Shown: piece after piece, positions 17,377 to 28,867 of the stretch
Layout of the letters: every line of letters begins with the position of its first letter
Numbering within the stretch: the stretch's first letter is position 1
NCBI GenBank assembly: GCA_003243915.1
Contig: QHCC01000015.1
Coordinates: 1 to 49,117, forward strand
Source of the DNA: Pseudonocardiales bacterium
Lineage (GTDB): Bacteria > Actinomycetota > Actinomycetes > Mycobacteriales > Jatrophihabitantaceae
Length of the DNA stretch: 49,117 nucleotides
Direction of reading: 5' to 3'
Translations under genes and position numbers: made by a program
The notes under the pieces: generated by a model
What the model saw: the letters and a program-made list of their open reading frames with translations, nothing else
What the model was told of the DNA's origin: nothing
Databases searched by the model: none

Positions 17377-18852
17377 TCACGCCGGCGCGGGCAGCCGGAT
17401 GCAGAACTCCGTTCGTCCGGGCTCGCTCGTGAGGGTGAGGGTCCCGCCGTGTGCGGCGACGATGGCGCCCGCAATGGACAGGCCCAGCCCAGCGTTGCTG
17501 GACGTCTCGGAGCGTGCGTTGTCGCCGCGGACGAAACGATCGAGCACGTGTGGAACAAGGTGCGGCGCTATACCGGGGCCGTTGTCGCGTACCCGGATCT
17601 CCACGGCCCAGGCGGTGGGTTGCTCACTGAGTTCGACGATGACGACGGTCTCGGGCGGGGTGTGTGTGCTCGCGTTCGTGAGCAGGTTCGCAACTGCCTG
17701 ATGCAGCCGGTGGGCGTCGCCCCGGATGGTGACGGGCTGCTCGGGAAGTGCGAGCTCCCAGCGGTGATCCGGCGTGGTGACCTGGGCGTCGGTGACGCTG
17801 TCCAGAACCACGCGGGTGAGGTCGACGTCCTCGTGCACCAGGTCCTGCCCGGTGTCCAGGCGGGCGAGGAGCAGCAGGTCGTCGACCAGGCGCTCCATGC
17901 GTGCCGATTCGGCGGTGATGCGTTGCAGCGCCTGCGCGGTCTGCGCGGGCACGCTGCCGGGGCCGGCGCGCTGGGCAAAGTCGGCGTGGCTGCGGATGAC
18001 CGCGACCGGAGTCCGCAGCTCGTGACTGGCGTCGGCGATGAACGTGCGCAGCCGTTCTTCACTGCCGTGCCGTTCGGCCAGGGCCGCCTCGACGTGGGAC
18101 AGCATGTGGTTGAACGCGTCGGCGACCTGGCCGACCTCGGTGCCCGGCGCGGGGTTCGGGACCCGTTCTGGCAGTGATACGGCACCGCTGCCCAGCGGTA
18201 GGTCCGACACCCGGCGGGCCGTGTCGACCACCTGCTCGAGCGGGCGCAGGGAGAGCCTGACGCTGAGCGCGCCAGCCACGCCGGCCAGCACGATCGCCGC
18301 GGCGAAGACACCGAGTTCCACCAGCACGAGGTGCCTGGTCGTCTCGTCCACTCCTTTCTCGGGCAGCCCGGTCACCAGCAGGTCCCCGTCCCGTCCGCGG
18401 GCCACGACTACCCGGTACTCGCCGAGCTGGGGCAGGTGGACGGAGTGGGGTCCGGACGATGCCGTGAGCGCCGCGATGACGGAGCGGTCGCTCGCGGACG
18501 GCGCGGCGTGTTCGGTACCGCCGCCGATGACGCCGATCGCGGTCACCTGGCCAGACAGGATGCGGGCGCCGAGTGTGCCGCTGGGTTGCCCGAGCACCGA
18601 GCTGAACCTGCTGTCGTCGACAGTGCCCCCGTCCGGGTGTTCCAGCGCGACGGAGTACCGGTTGCCGGCGGTGGCGAGCTGCTGATCGAGTCGCTTGAGC
18701 AGGAAGTCGTGCAGCAGCAGGGCGGTGACCGCGGCGACGGCCGCGCAGCTGATGACCAGCAGGGCGAGCAGGATGGCGATGATCCGCCGACGGAGCGTGA
18801 CTCGCTGTATGCGGGCGGCGAGCCATGCGCGTAGCCGCGCGGGCGACGTCAC
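17377..18852 (-). CDS. Sensor histidine kinase
   Basis: 491-residue membrane kinase of a two-component system. TM1 about residues 24-46, an extracytoplasmic sensor region about 47-175, TM2 about 176-198, HAMP, then the HisKA domain with phospho-acceptor His277 (ADASHELRTPVAV). The ATPase domain carries N-box NLLTNASTHTP, G1 VRDNGPGIAP and G2 GLGLSIAGAIV. The GTG start overlaps the stop of the response regulator gene (GTGA), so the two are co-translated. Convergent with the aldehyde dehydrogenase gene, six bases apart. The redox operon on the other side of the regulator is a likely target. Confidence 0.95.
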   Translation of the reverse strand: MTSPARLRAWLAARIQRVTLRRRIIAILLALLVISCAAVAAVTALLLHDFLLKRLDQQLATAGNRYSVALEHPDGGTVDDSRFSSVLGQPSGTLGARILSGQVTAIGVIGGGTEHAAPSASDRSVIAALTASSGPHSVHLPQLGEYRVVVARGRDGDLLVTGLPEKGVDETTRHLVLVELGVFAAAIVLAGVAGALSVRLSLRPLEQVVDTARRVSDLPLGSGAVSLPERVPNPAPGTEVGQVADAFNHMLSHVEAALAERHGSEERLRTFIADASHELRTPVAVIRSHADFAQRAGPGSVPAQTAQALQRITAESARMERLVDDLLLLARLDTGQDLVHEDVDLTRVVLDSVTDAQVTTPDHRWELALPEQPVTIRGDAHRLHQAVANLLTNASTHTPPETVVIVELSEQPTAWAVEIRVRDNGPGIAPHLVPHVLDRFVRGDNARSETSSNAGLGLSIAGAIVAAHGGTLTLTSEPGRTEFCIRLPAPA

Positions 18853-19589
18853 GGAGCGGCCGGTTTGAGGACGTAGCCCACGCTGCGCACGGTGTGGATC
18901 ATCGGGGGACGCCCGTTGTCGATCTTCTTGCGCAGGTAGCTGATGTAGAGCTCGACGACGTGCGCGCGGCCGCCGAAGTCGTAGCTCCACACCCGGTCGA
19001 GGATCTGCGCCTTGGACAGCACCCGGCGAGGGTTTCGCATCAGATAGCGCAGCAGCTCGAACTCGGTGGCGGTGAGCTCGATCAGCGCGCCCGCACGGCG
19101 GACCTCGCGGGCGTCTTCGTCCATCGTCAGATCGCCGACGACGAGCCCGGAACCAGGTCGGCTGCTGGTGACGCCGGCGCGCCGGACCAGGCCCCACAGC
19201 CGAGCGTTGACCTCCTCGAGGCTGAAGGGTTTGGTGACGTAGTCGTCGCCGCCGGCAGTGATGCCGGCGATGCGGTCCTGGACCGAGTCGCGGGCGGTCA
19301 GGAACAGCACGCACACGTCCGGGTACTGGGCCCGTATCCGCCGCAGTACCTCCAGGCCGTCGAAATCGGGCAGCATCACGTCCAGGACCACCGCATCGGG
19401 CGCGAAGTCACGGCTGAGCTGCACGGCGGTCGCCCCGTCCGGCGCCGAGCGCACGTCCCAGCCCTCGAACCGCAGCATTCTCGTCAGCACCTCGGCCAGG
19501 CTCGGCTCGTCGTCGACGACCAGAGCCCGCAACGGCGTGCCGTCGGGCCGGCTCGGGGGCGGGGACGCGCGCCTGGGCCCGTTGCTCAC
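18849..19589 (-). CDS. OmpR/PhoB-family response regulator
   Basis: 246 residues. Receiver domain with LVVDDEPS, phospho-acceptor Asp70 (VVLDVMLPDFDG), LTARD and the conserved Lys in GGDDYVTKPFS. A winged-helix DNA-binding domain follows (LTATEFELLRYLMRNPRRVLS, VVELYISYLRKKID, SVGYVLK). The GTG start is chosen because GGGGGAGG lies about nine bases upstream; a longer frame exists without such a signal. The divergent ferric-reductase operon starts 144 bases away, with an 11-base-spaced direct repeat between them. Confidence 0.95.
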   Translation of the reverse strand: MSNGPRRASPPPSRPDGTPLRALVVDDEPSLAEVLTRMLRFEGWDVRSAPDGATAVQLSRDFAPDAVVLDVMLPDFDGLEVLRRIRAQYPDVCVLFLTARDSVQDRIAGITAGGDDYVTKPFSLEEVNARLWGLVRRAGVTSSRPGSGLVVGDLTMDEDAREVRRAGALIELTATEFELLRYLMRNPRRVLSKAQILDRVWSYDFGGRAHVVELYISYLRKKIDNGRPPMIHTVRSVGYVLKPAAP

Positions 19590-19612
19590 ATGGTCCAGCC
19601 TCCCCCCCGATT

Positions 19613-19630
19613 CTCTGAGTTTCCTCTGAG
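19613..19630. promoter_or_regulatory. Direct repeat CTCTGAG, candidate response-regulator site
   Basis: CTCTGAG occurs at 19613 and 19624, an 11-base period (one helical turn), in the divergent promoter region. OmpR/PhoB-type regulators typically bind such tandem half sites as head-to-tail dimers. The match is by geometry only. Confidence 0.45.
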
Positions 19631-19733
19631 CCGGCTCTGCCCGGAACCTCACAGCTTGTTGAGAGCAAGCGCAGAGCATGGGGGCACATCCTTGGGGCGT
19701 CCAGAGCTACTGCCCGCAGGGAGAGACCACCGA

Positions 19734-21107
19734 ATGACCGCCACCATGCACGTGCGCGCCCAGCCCGGCATGTCGCCGGCTGGGGGCGCGTCGCTGTCGG
19801 TGCGGCCTGGGGCGGCGCTGGCCGCGATCGGCGTGGGCGCCCTGGCGGTCGTGGCTCTGTGGTGGCAGGACACCTTCGTTCTGCACGGGCTGGCCGACTG
19901 GCTGACCAACGCCGGGCGGATCACCGGACTGCTGGCCGGCTATGCGGTGGTGGTGCTGTTGGCATTGATGTCGCGAGCGCCGGTGCTGGAGCGTGGCGTC
20001 GGCACCGACCGGCTGGCACGCTGGCACGCGATGGGCGGCCGTTACACGGTCAGCCTCGCCGTCGCCCACACGCTGCTGATCATCTGGGGCTACGCGGTCA
20101 GCGCCCACACGAACGTCGTCCACCAGACCGCGACCCTGGTGCTGAGCTACCCGGACGTCTTGATGGCGACCGTCTCGGTGTTGATGCTGGTCGGGATCGG
20201 TGCCGCCTCGGCACGCGCCGCCCGGCGCCGGCTGCGGTACGAGACCTGGCACTTCATCCACCTTTACACCTACCTGGCCATCGCGCTGGCGTTCAGTCAT
20301 CAGTTCTCCACGGGCGCTGACTTCCGCAACAACGCGCAGGCGCGATGGTTGTGGTCGGCGCTCTACGTGTTCGTGGCTGTTGTGCTGCTCTGGTACCGAT
20401 TCCTCACGCCGGTGCGCGCCGCTGTGCGCCACCGCATGCGGGTCGTCGAGGTACGTCCTGAGTCGCGCGACACGGTGTCGGTCTACGTCACCGGCCGCCA
20501 TCTGGACGCGCTGCGCGCCGAGGCGGGCCAGTTCTTCCGGTGGCGCTTCCTGACGCACTCGCTGTGGTGGGCGGCCAACCCGTACTCACTGTCGGCGGCG
20601 CCGCGGCCGGGCCTGCTGCGGATCACCGTGAAGATCATCGGTGGGCACAGCGCCGCGCTGCGTGCCCTGACACCGGGGACCCGGGTTCTCGCCGAGGGGC
20701 CCTACGGCTCGTTCACCGCAGGGCGCCGGCGCGGGCCCAAGGTGCTGCTGCTGGCCGGCGGGGTGGGCATTACGCCATTGCGCGCGCTGTTCGAGACGCT
20801 GCCCGCCACGCCGGGTGACCTCACGCTCGTCTACCGAGCCAACACGCCGAGCGACCTCGTGCTGCGTGATGAGCTCGACGGGATCGCCAGCGAGCGCGGC
20901 GCCCGCGTCCACTACCTGATCGGCCCGCCGGGGCACGGCAGAAACGATCACCTGTCGGCAACGCGATTGAAGCGGCTCATCCCCGATCTGGTCGGGCACG
21001 AGGTGTACCTGTGCGGCCCCGAGGGCATGATGGCGGCCGCTCAAGCCGGGCTGCGCGAGGCCGGCGTACCGCGCCGGCACATCCACCAAGAGTCCTTCAC
21101 GTTCTGA
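19734..21107 (+). CDS. Ferric reductase-like transmembrane flavocytochrome
   Basis: 457 residues. The N-terminal half has about six membrane helices with the paired histidines expected for two b haems (RWHAMGGRYTVSLAVAHTLL and ETWHFIHLYTYLAIALAFSH). The C-terminal half is a ferredoxin-NADP reductase module: FAD-binding NPYSLSAAP, pyridine-nucleotide site LAGGVGITPLRAL and the terminal CGPEGMM and ESFTF. It would move electrons from cytoplasmic NAD(P)H across the membrane. Followed by genes for a covalent-FMN protein and its flavin transferase, so the likely acceptor is the FMN protein outside the membrane. Met at 19746 is an alternative start. Confidence 0.92.
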   Translation: MTATMHVRAQPGMSPAGGASLSVRPGAALAAIGVGALAVVALWWQDTFVLHGLADWLTNAGRITGLLAGYAVVVLLALMSRAPVLERGVGTDRLARWHAMGGRYTVSLAVAHTLLIIWGYAVSAHTNVVHQTATLVLSYPDVLMATVSVLMLVGIGAASARAARRRLRYETWHFIHLYTYLAIALAFSHQFSTGADFRNNAQARWLWSALYVFVAVVLLWYRFLTPVRAAVRHRMRVVEVRPESRDTVSVYVTGRHLDALRAEAGQFFRWRFLTHSLWWAANPYSLSAAPRPGLLRITVKIIGGHSAALRALTPGTRVLAEGPYGSFTAGRRRGPKVLLLAGGVGITPLRALFETLPATPGDLTLVYRANTPSDLVLRDELDGIASERGARVHYLIGPPGHGRNDHLSATRLKRLIPDLVGHEVYLCGPEGMMAAAQAGLREAGVPRRHIHQESFTF

Positions 21108-21119
21108 GGTTGAGCATTC

Positions 21120-21617
21120 ATGAAACGCGTCCTGCTGTCCGTGACCGGCACCGTCCTGGGAGTCGTCGCGCTGCTCAGCTTCAAGTCCCACGGTCAGGCC
21201 GTTATCGGCGGTGCCCTGCCGTCGGCCACGCTGCCCGCGGCCGCGGGAGGGGCCACGTCGTCGGGCGCGAGCCAGTCCACCAGCGCGCCCCCGACCCCGG
21301 GCGCAGGCACGCGGGCCACCTCGACGGCTGCGTCGGCCACCAAGACGTATCTGGGCACTGCAGTGCAGACCCAGTACGGCGTCGTGCAGGTCAAGGTCAC
21401 CGTCGCCGGCACGAAGATCACCAACGTGGCGTTCGCACAGCTGACCGCCTTCGACGGGCGCTCCCAGGAGATCAACAGCCAGGCGGCACCCATCCTGCTG
21501 CAGGAGACCCTGAGCGCCCAGAGCGCCCAGATCGACACCGTCTCGGGAGCCAGCTACACGACCGACGGTTACGTCCAATCGCTGCAGAGCGCGCTGGACC
21601 AGGCCGGCATCCAGTGA
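21120..21617 (+). CDS. FMN-binding domain protein, exported
   Basis: 165 residues. An N-terminal signal-anchor (about 1-26), a Ser/Thr/Ala/Pro-rich linker (about 35-75), then an FMN_bind domain. The attachment motif SGASYTTDGY is visible, in which ApbE is expected to link FMN to a threonine through phosphate. It is probably the extracytoplasmic electron carrier partner of the preceding flavocytochrome. Its stop overlaps the GTG start of the apbE gene. Confidence 0.9.
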   Translation: MKRVLLSVTGTVLGVVALLSFKSHGQAVIGGALPSATLPAAAGGATSSGASQSTSAPPTPGAGTRATSTAASATKTYLGTAVQTQYGVVQVKVTVAGTKITNVAFAQLTAFDGRSQEINSQAAPILLQETLSAQSAQIDTVSGASYTTDGYVQSLQSALDQAGIQ

Positions 21618-22429
21618 CTGCCGCGGGCGAGTTTGCCGCGCTGCGCCAGGTCGAGCAGTGCATGGGCACCGTCTTCTCCATCGACGTTCGCTCGCCGGGC
21701 GTCGACCCGGCAGCGATCGAGGACGTGGTGGGCTGGCTGCACTGGGTGGACGCGACCTTCTCCACGTACCAGTCGGGCAGCCAGGTCAGCCGCGTCGGCC
21801 GGGGCGAGCTTGCCGTCGCCGACTGTGTGGCCGAAGTCGGCGACATCCTCGGGCGCTGCGAACGACTGCGCCGCCACACCAGCGGGTACTTCTCCGCCTA
21901 CCCCCACGGCACCTTGGACCCGTCAGGCGTCGTCAAGGGCTGGGCTATCGAGCAGGCCAGCGAGCGGCTGCGCCGGGCCGGCTCGACCAACCATTGCGTC
22001 AACGGCGGCGGTGACGTGCAGTGCGCCGGCGACGCCGGGCCGGGCCGACCCTGGCGCGTCGGCATCGCCCACCCGCTGAAGGTCGGTGACGTCGCGGCGG
22101 TCGTGGTGGGTAGCGATCTCGCGGTCGCGACGTCGGGCGTCGCGGAGCGTGGTAGGCACGTCATCGACCCGCACACCGGCCGGTCGCCGGACGCGCTGAC
22201 CAGCCTCACTCTGGTAGGGCGGCATTTGAGCGACGTCGATGCCTACGCCACCGCGGCCTTCGCGATGGGCACCGGCGCTCGCGCCTGGGTCGAGCAGCAG
22301 CCCGGCGTCGACGGGTTCGGCGTCAGTCCGGACGGGCAGACCTGGGCCACCAGCGGCTTTCGCGGAGGCAGCGTGACCGCCCCGGGGAGGCCCGGAGTCC
22401 ACCCCCGTCGTCTCATCACGATGATATGA
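21614..22429 (+). CDS. apbE: FAD:protein FMN transferase
   Basis: 271 residues, on the short side for ApbE. Transfers FMN from FAD onto threonine of target proteins, here most likely the upstream FMN-binding protein. Motifs: CMGTVFSIDVR at the N terminus, FSTYQSGSQVSRV, LDPSGVVKGWAIEQA, the NGGGDVQ glycine motif, VATSGVAERGRHVIDPHTG and metal-site DVDAYATAAFAMG. No signal peptide is evident. The GTG start overlaps the FMN-protein stop (GTGA). Confidence 0.93.
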   Translation: MTAAGEFAALRQVEQCMGTVFSIDVRSPGVDPAAIEDVVGWLHWVDATFSTYQSGSQVSRVGRGELAVADCVAEVGDILGRCERLRRHTSGYFSAYPHGTLDPSGVVKGWAIEQASERLRRAGSTNHCVNGGGDVQCAGDAGPGRPWRVGIAHPLKVGDVAAVVVGSDLAVATSGVAERGRHVIDPHTGRSPDALTSLTLVGRHLSDVDAYATAAFAMGTGARAWVEQQPGVDGFGVSPDGQTWATSGFRGGSVTAPGRPGVHPRRLITMI

Positions 22430-22436
22430 TGCGATG
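22414..22436 (+). promoter_or_regulatory. vapBC promoter and possible operator
   Basis: TATGAT at 22425-22430 is a good -10 box, six bases before the ATG at 22437, pointing to a leaderless vapB transcript. It lies between CATCAC and GCGATG, an imperfect inverted repeat that could be the VapB autoregulatory site. The promoter begins at the end of apbE. Confidence 0.5.
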
Positions 22437-22664
22437 ATGCGAACGACGATCGATCTGCCGGAGGATCTGCATCGCGTTGCGGCGTCGGTGGCACGAGACA
22501 AGCGACAGACACTCAGCCAGGCCGTAGCCGACATCATGCGGCGAGGCCTCGATCAGCCCAACTCGGACGAGATCGTCATCAGTCCGATCACCGGCTTTCC
22601 GACCATCCGAGTGGGGCGCCCGATCACCAACGACGACATTCGTGCGCTGGACGACGACGAGTGA
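22437..22664 (+). CDS. vapB: VapB-type antitoxin, ribbon-helix-helix
   Basis: 75 residues. The N-terminal RTTIDLPEDLHRVAASVARD and SQAVADIMRRGL form a ribbon-helix-helix DNA-binding domain. The acidic C terminus (PITNDDIRALDDDE) would wrap the toxin. It should neutralise the adjacent VapC and repress the operon. The second ATG (22437) is preferred over 22434 because it fits leaderless initiation from the TATGAT box. The stop overlaps the vapC start (GTGA). Confidence 0.9.
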   Translation: MRTTIDLPEDLHRVAASVARDKRQTLSQAVADIMRRGLDQPNSDEIVISPITGFPTIRVGRPITNDDIRALDDDE

Positions 22665-23062
22665 CGGTTCTTCTCGACAGCAGCGTGCTGATCGGGTTGG
22701 CACTGCCCGACCACGTCCATCATCAATCCGCAGAATCTTGGTTTGCCTCGGCGAACACAGGCTTCGCGACCTGTCCGATCACACAGGGCGCGCTCGTGCG
22801 AATGCTGATTCGCGAGCACAAGACAGCGCCCCGCGCGCTCGAGGTGCTGCGGTTGACGATGGACCACCCGAGGCATGAGTTCTGGGCAGACCACGTCAGC
22901 TACCTCGACGCGCGTGTGGATGGCGTGTTCAGCCATCGGCAAGTGACCGATGCTTATCTTGCTGCACTGGCTCGCGCCCGAGGCGCCAGACTGGCGACAT
23001 TCGACCGAGGTTTCGCGGCGTTGCACCCCGACGTCACAGACCTCGTTCCGGTGGGAGGCTGA
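22661..23062 (+). CDS. vapC: VapC-type PIN-domain toxin ribonuclease
   Basis: 133 residues, a PIN domain that cleaves RNA in a metal-dependent way. Acidic residues Asp6 (VLLDSSVL), Asp97 (QVTDAYLAALA) and Asp115 (ATFDRGF) are present. At the position where many PIN toxins have Glu (about residue 42) the sequence is PITQGALVRML, with Gln. Some VapC subfamilies show this; activity is still likely but not certain. The module sits between the redox operon and the biotin-carrier gene without disrupting either, as mobile toxin-antitoxin pairs often do. Confidence 0.9.
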   Translation: MTVLLDSSVLIGLALPDHVHHQSAESWFASANTGFATCPITQGALVRMLIREHKTAPRALEVLRLTMDHPRHEFWADHVSYLDARVDGVFSHRQVTDAYLAALARARGARLATFDRGFAALHPDVTDLVPVGG

Positions 23063-23066
23063 GGCC

Positions 23067-23297
23067 ATGACCCACATTCTCGCTGCGGAGATGGTGGCCA
23101 ACGTCGGCACGGTCCTTGTCCAGGTCGGCGACGCGGTGGGCCCCCTGGACACGCTGGTGATCCTGGAGTCGATGAAGATGGAGATTCCCGTACTGGCCGA
23201 GGTCCACGGCGTGGTCGCGGAGCTGGCCGTCAGCGTCGGTGACTCCATCCAGGAGGGTGACGTCATCGCCGTCATCGCCACCGGAGGTTCGCAATGA
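23067..23297 (+). CDS. Biotin/lipoyl carrier protein
   Basis: 76 residues, a stand-alone biotinyl/lipoyl domain. The hallmark ESMKMEIP is present, with Lys37 as the predicted attachment site, framed by GTVLVQVGD and GDSIQEGDVIAVI. It resembles the short actinobacterial biotinylated protein typified by M. tuberculosis Rv3221c (TB7.3). GGGAGG lies nine bases before the ATG. The stop overlaps the ATG of the aminotransferase gene; partner carboxylase subunits are not in the window. Confidence 0.9.
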   Translation: MTHILAAEMVANVGTVLVQVGDAVGPLDTLVILESMKMEIPVLAEVHGVVAELAVSVGDSIQEGDVIAVIATGGSQ

Positions 23298-24625
23298 GTG
23301 TTGCCCAGCAGCGGCTGCTGAAGACCTCGATACCCGGGCCGCGCTCGGTCGAGCTGCATGCCCGCAAGGCACGCGCGGTCGCGTCCGGCGTCGGCACCAT
23401 GCTGCCGATCTACGTCGCGCGGGCCGGCGGGGGCATCGTGGTCGACGTCGACGGCAACCAGCTGATCGACTTCGGTGCCGGCATCGCCGTGGTCTCGGTG
23501 GGCAACGCAGCGCCGCGGGTGGCCGAAGCGGTGCAGCACCAGGTGGCCGAATTCACCCACACCTGCTTCATGGTGACGCCGTATGAGGGTTACGTCGCGG
23601 TCGCCGAGCAGCTCAACGAGCTCACGCCGGGCGATCACGAGAAGCGTTCGGCACTGTTCAACTCCGGCGCCGAGGCGGTCGAGAACGCCGTCAAGATCGC
23701 CCGCGTGCACACCGGGCGGCAGGCGATCGTCGCGTTCGAGCACGCCTACCACGGCCGGACGAACCTCACGATGGCGCTGACCGCGAAGAACATGCCCTAC
23801 AAGCAGGGCTTCGGGCCGTTCGCCGGCGAGGTCTACCGCGTGCCGATGGCTTACCCGTACCGCTGGCCGACCGGGCCGGAGCGCTGCGCGCACGAGGCGT
23901 TCGCCGAGTTCGTCGCGCTGGTGCACGCCCAGGTCGGCGAGCAGAACATCGCCGCGGTGATCATCGAGCCGATCCAGGGCGAGGGCGGCTTCATCGTTCC
24001 CCCGCCCGGGTTCCTCGCGCGGGTGGCGTCGTGGTGCGCCGAACACGGCATCGTGTTCGTGGCCGATGAGATCCAGACCGGCTTCTGCCGCACCGGCGAC
24101 TGGTTCGCCTGTGAGTTCGAGGATGTCGTGCCCGACCTGATCACCACCGCCAAGGGCATTGCCGGCGGGCTGCCGCTGGCCGCGGTCACCGGGCGTGCGG
24201 AGATCATGGACGCGGTGCACGTCGGCGGACTCGGCGGCACCTACGGCGGCAACCCGGTGGCCTGCGCCGCCGCCCTCGGTGCCATCGAGACGATGCGGGC
24301 CGAGGATCTGGGCGGCGTCGCCCGTCGCATCGAGGCGGTGATGCGGCCGCGGCTGGTCGCGCTGGGCGAGAAGTACGACGTCGTCGGCGACGTGCGCGGG
24401 CGTGGTGCGATGCTCGCGGTCGAGCTGGTCGTTGCTGGCACGAAGGATCCCGACCCGGCGCTGACCGCCGCACTGGCGGCGGCGTGTCACCAGCAGGGGC
24501 TGATCACGCTCACCGCCGGCACCTTCGGCAACGTGCTGCGTTTCCTGCCGCCGCTGGTCATCGGCGACGACCTGCTGAACGAGGGCCTGGACATCCTGGA
24601 AGCCGCCTTCGCTGCCTCGGTCTGA
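23294..24625 (+). CDS. gabT: 4-aminobutyrate aminotransferase
   Basis: 443-residue class-III PLP aminotransferase: moves the amino group of GABA to 2-oxoglutarate, giving succinate semialdehyde. [15 protein letters not shown] binds the cofactor phosphate, [13 protein letters not shown] carries the PLP-contacting Asp258, and Lys287 ([13 protein letters not shown]) is the Schiff-base lysine. [16 protein letters not shown] and [11 protein letters not shown] are typical of GABA/ornithine-type enzymes. Starts by ATGA overlap with the carrier gene. Could act after the aminobutyraldehyde dehydrogenase encoded earlier. Confidence 0.92.
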   Translation: MSVAQQRLLKTSIPGPRSVELHARKARAVASGVGTMLPIYVARAGGGIVVDVDGNQLIDFGAGIAVVSVGNAAPRVAEAVQHQVAEFTHTCFMVTPYEGYVAVAEQLNELTPGDHEKRSALFNSGAEAVENAVKIARVHTGRQAIVAFEHAYHGRTNLTMALTAKNMPYKQGFGPFAGEVYRVPMAYPYRWPTGPERCAHEAFAEFVALVHAQVGEQNIAAVIIEPIQGEGGFIVPPPGFLARVASWCAEHGIVFVADEIQTGFCRTGDWFACEFEDVVPDLITTAKGIAGGLPLAAVTGRAEIMDAVHVGGLGGTYGGNPVACAAALGAIETMRAEDLGGVARRIEAVMRPRLVALGEKYDVVGDVRGRGAMLAVELVVAGTKDPDPALTAALAAACHQQGLITLTAGTFGNVLRFLPPLVIGDDLLNEGLDILEAAFAASV

Positions 24626-24686
24626 CCAAGTCGGTTGCGCGAGTCCCGGTATCCTTGGGTCTCCGTCCATCATCGAGAGGCAGACC

Positions 24687-27565
<2,879 letters not shown>

Positions 27566-27613
27566 GATGTTTCTAACCTCCGCCACGTGTCCTGTTGGTT
27601 ACCTGTGCAACCG

Positions 27614-28135
27614 TTATTGGGTAGGGGCGTTCCAATCGAACGGTTCCATCTCGCGCAGCACCCGCCGGCGCCGGTTGCGCGGCAGGTGGTCGATGTAGAG
27701 AACGCCGCGGAGATGATCGGTCTCGTGCTGCAGGCAGCGGGCGAAGAAACCGGTGCCGGTGACCTCGATCGGAGCACCCGTGCGGTCGACGCCGCGAACG
27801 GTGGCCAGTGGTGCGCGCGCCAGCTCGTGGTACGGGCCGGGAACGGACAGGCAACCCTCGTCGTGCTCCTCAGGCTCGCCGCTGGTCTCGATCGTCGGGT
27901 TGATCAGGTGCCCGATATGGCGCTCACCGGCCGCGTCGATGCAGTCGTAGACGAATGCGGCCAGATCGACCCCGACCTGGGGGGCGGCGAGGCCGACGCC
28001 TTCGGCGATCGCCATCGAGGCGAACATGTCGTCGATCAGCGCGCCGAGTTCGGCGTCGAATGAACTCACTGGCCGGCACCGCGCGTGCAGTACCGGGTCG
28101 CCGACGACTCTGATCTTGCGCGGGGACCCTGCCAC
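27614..28135 (-). CDS. def: Peptide deformylase
   Basis: Removes the formyl group from nascent proteins. All three motifs are present: GVGLAAPQVG (44-53), EGCLSVPG with metal ligand Cys95, and QHETDHLRG with His137, Glu138 and His141. 173 residues. The GTG start is favoured because TAGGCT (28148-28143) lies exactly seven bases upstream and would give a leaderless transcript; there is no ribosome binding site. Its place inside a polysaccharide locus is a little unusual. 22 bases separate it from the upstream phosphatase gene. Confidence 0.93.
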   Translation of the reverse strand: MAGSPRKIRVVGDPVLHARCRPVSSFDAELGALIDDMFASMAIAEGVGLAAPQVGVDLAAFVYDCIDAAGERHIGHLINPTIETSGEPEEHDEGCLSVPGPYHELARAPLATVRGVDRTGAPIEVTGTGFFARCLQHETDHLRGVLYIDHLPRNRRRRVLREMEPFDWNAPTQ

Positions 28136-28157
28136 GTTGGCAAGCCTAGTGTCGCGT

Positions 28158-28757
28158 TCAGTACGGCGCGGGGCGGACCGAGCGGTTCTCGCGGGCCGGC
28201 GGGGTGTGCCCCCATCGCTCGGCGGCGAACCCGAGGACGTCGAGGGTCGCATAGACCGTCTCGGTGATCTCCTCGGCAATGGTCTTGGCGTGTCTGATCG
28301 CACCGCGGTACGGATCACGCACGTCGTCGTCTTCGGGGGCGACCGGCTTCACGTGTCCACGGCGAGCGGCGGCCACGGACACCACGGCACCCGGCTCACC
28401 GGGCGGCACGTCGCCCACGAGCCGGGCGAACTCCTTCATCGTGAAGGCCCTCTTGTAGACGCTGGGAATCGCCGTCATGACCACATCGCGGTGCTCGCGG
28501 CCGGCGGTCAGGATGAGGTCCGCGTAGGCAGCCATCCACGGCTCGAACTGCCGCGCTCGGTGGCGGCTGGGATCGATGCCCAACTGGCCGAGCGCGGAGG
28601 CCGAGGAGTGGTCGATGCCGTGATTGACGAGCGCCTGGGTACCGGCGCTCGACACCGTCACGTCCGCCCCCGGATCCGACCAGCCTCGAAACAGCAGCTC
28701 TGCCATCGGGGATCGGCAGAGGTTCCCCGTGCAGACGTACAGGACGGTGAAGGGCAC
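28158..28757 (-). CDS. Low-molecular-weight protein tyrosine phosphatase
   Basis: 199 residues. The N-terminal P-loop VCTGNLCRSPMAE gives catalytic Cys9 and Arg15 (C-x5-R-S), and the general acid is the Asp of DDVRDPYRG. Wzb-type enzymes dephosphorylate Wzc-type tyrosine kinases that control capsule chain length, and such a kinase is encoded at 46408. GTG at 28757 is chosen because GATAAT (28769-28764) lies six bases upstream, consistent with a leaderless transcript; a longer frame exists. Divergent from the glycosyltransferase gene at 28868. Confidence 0.9.
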   Translation of the reverse strand: MPFTVLYVCTGNLCRSPMAELLFRGWSDPGADVTVSSAGTQALVNHGIDHSSASALGQLGIDPSRHRARQFEPWMAAYADLILTAGREHRDVVMTAIPSVYKRAFTMKEFARLVGDVPPGEPGAVVSVAAARRGHVKPVAPEDDDVRDPYRGAIRHAKTIAEEITETVYATLDVLGFAAERWGHTPPARENRSVRPAPY

Positions 28758-28867
28758 GTTGACATTATCTATGACGGCGAGGGGCTCAGCACACGCCTCC
28801 CACGACACGGGACGCGTGACGCGCAAACTGACCGCAACCCCACCAGGGTTCCCTCGTTTGGTTACAT

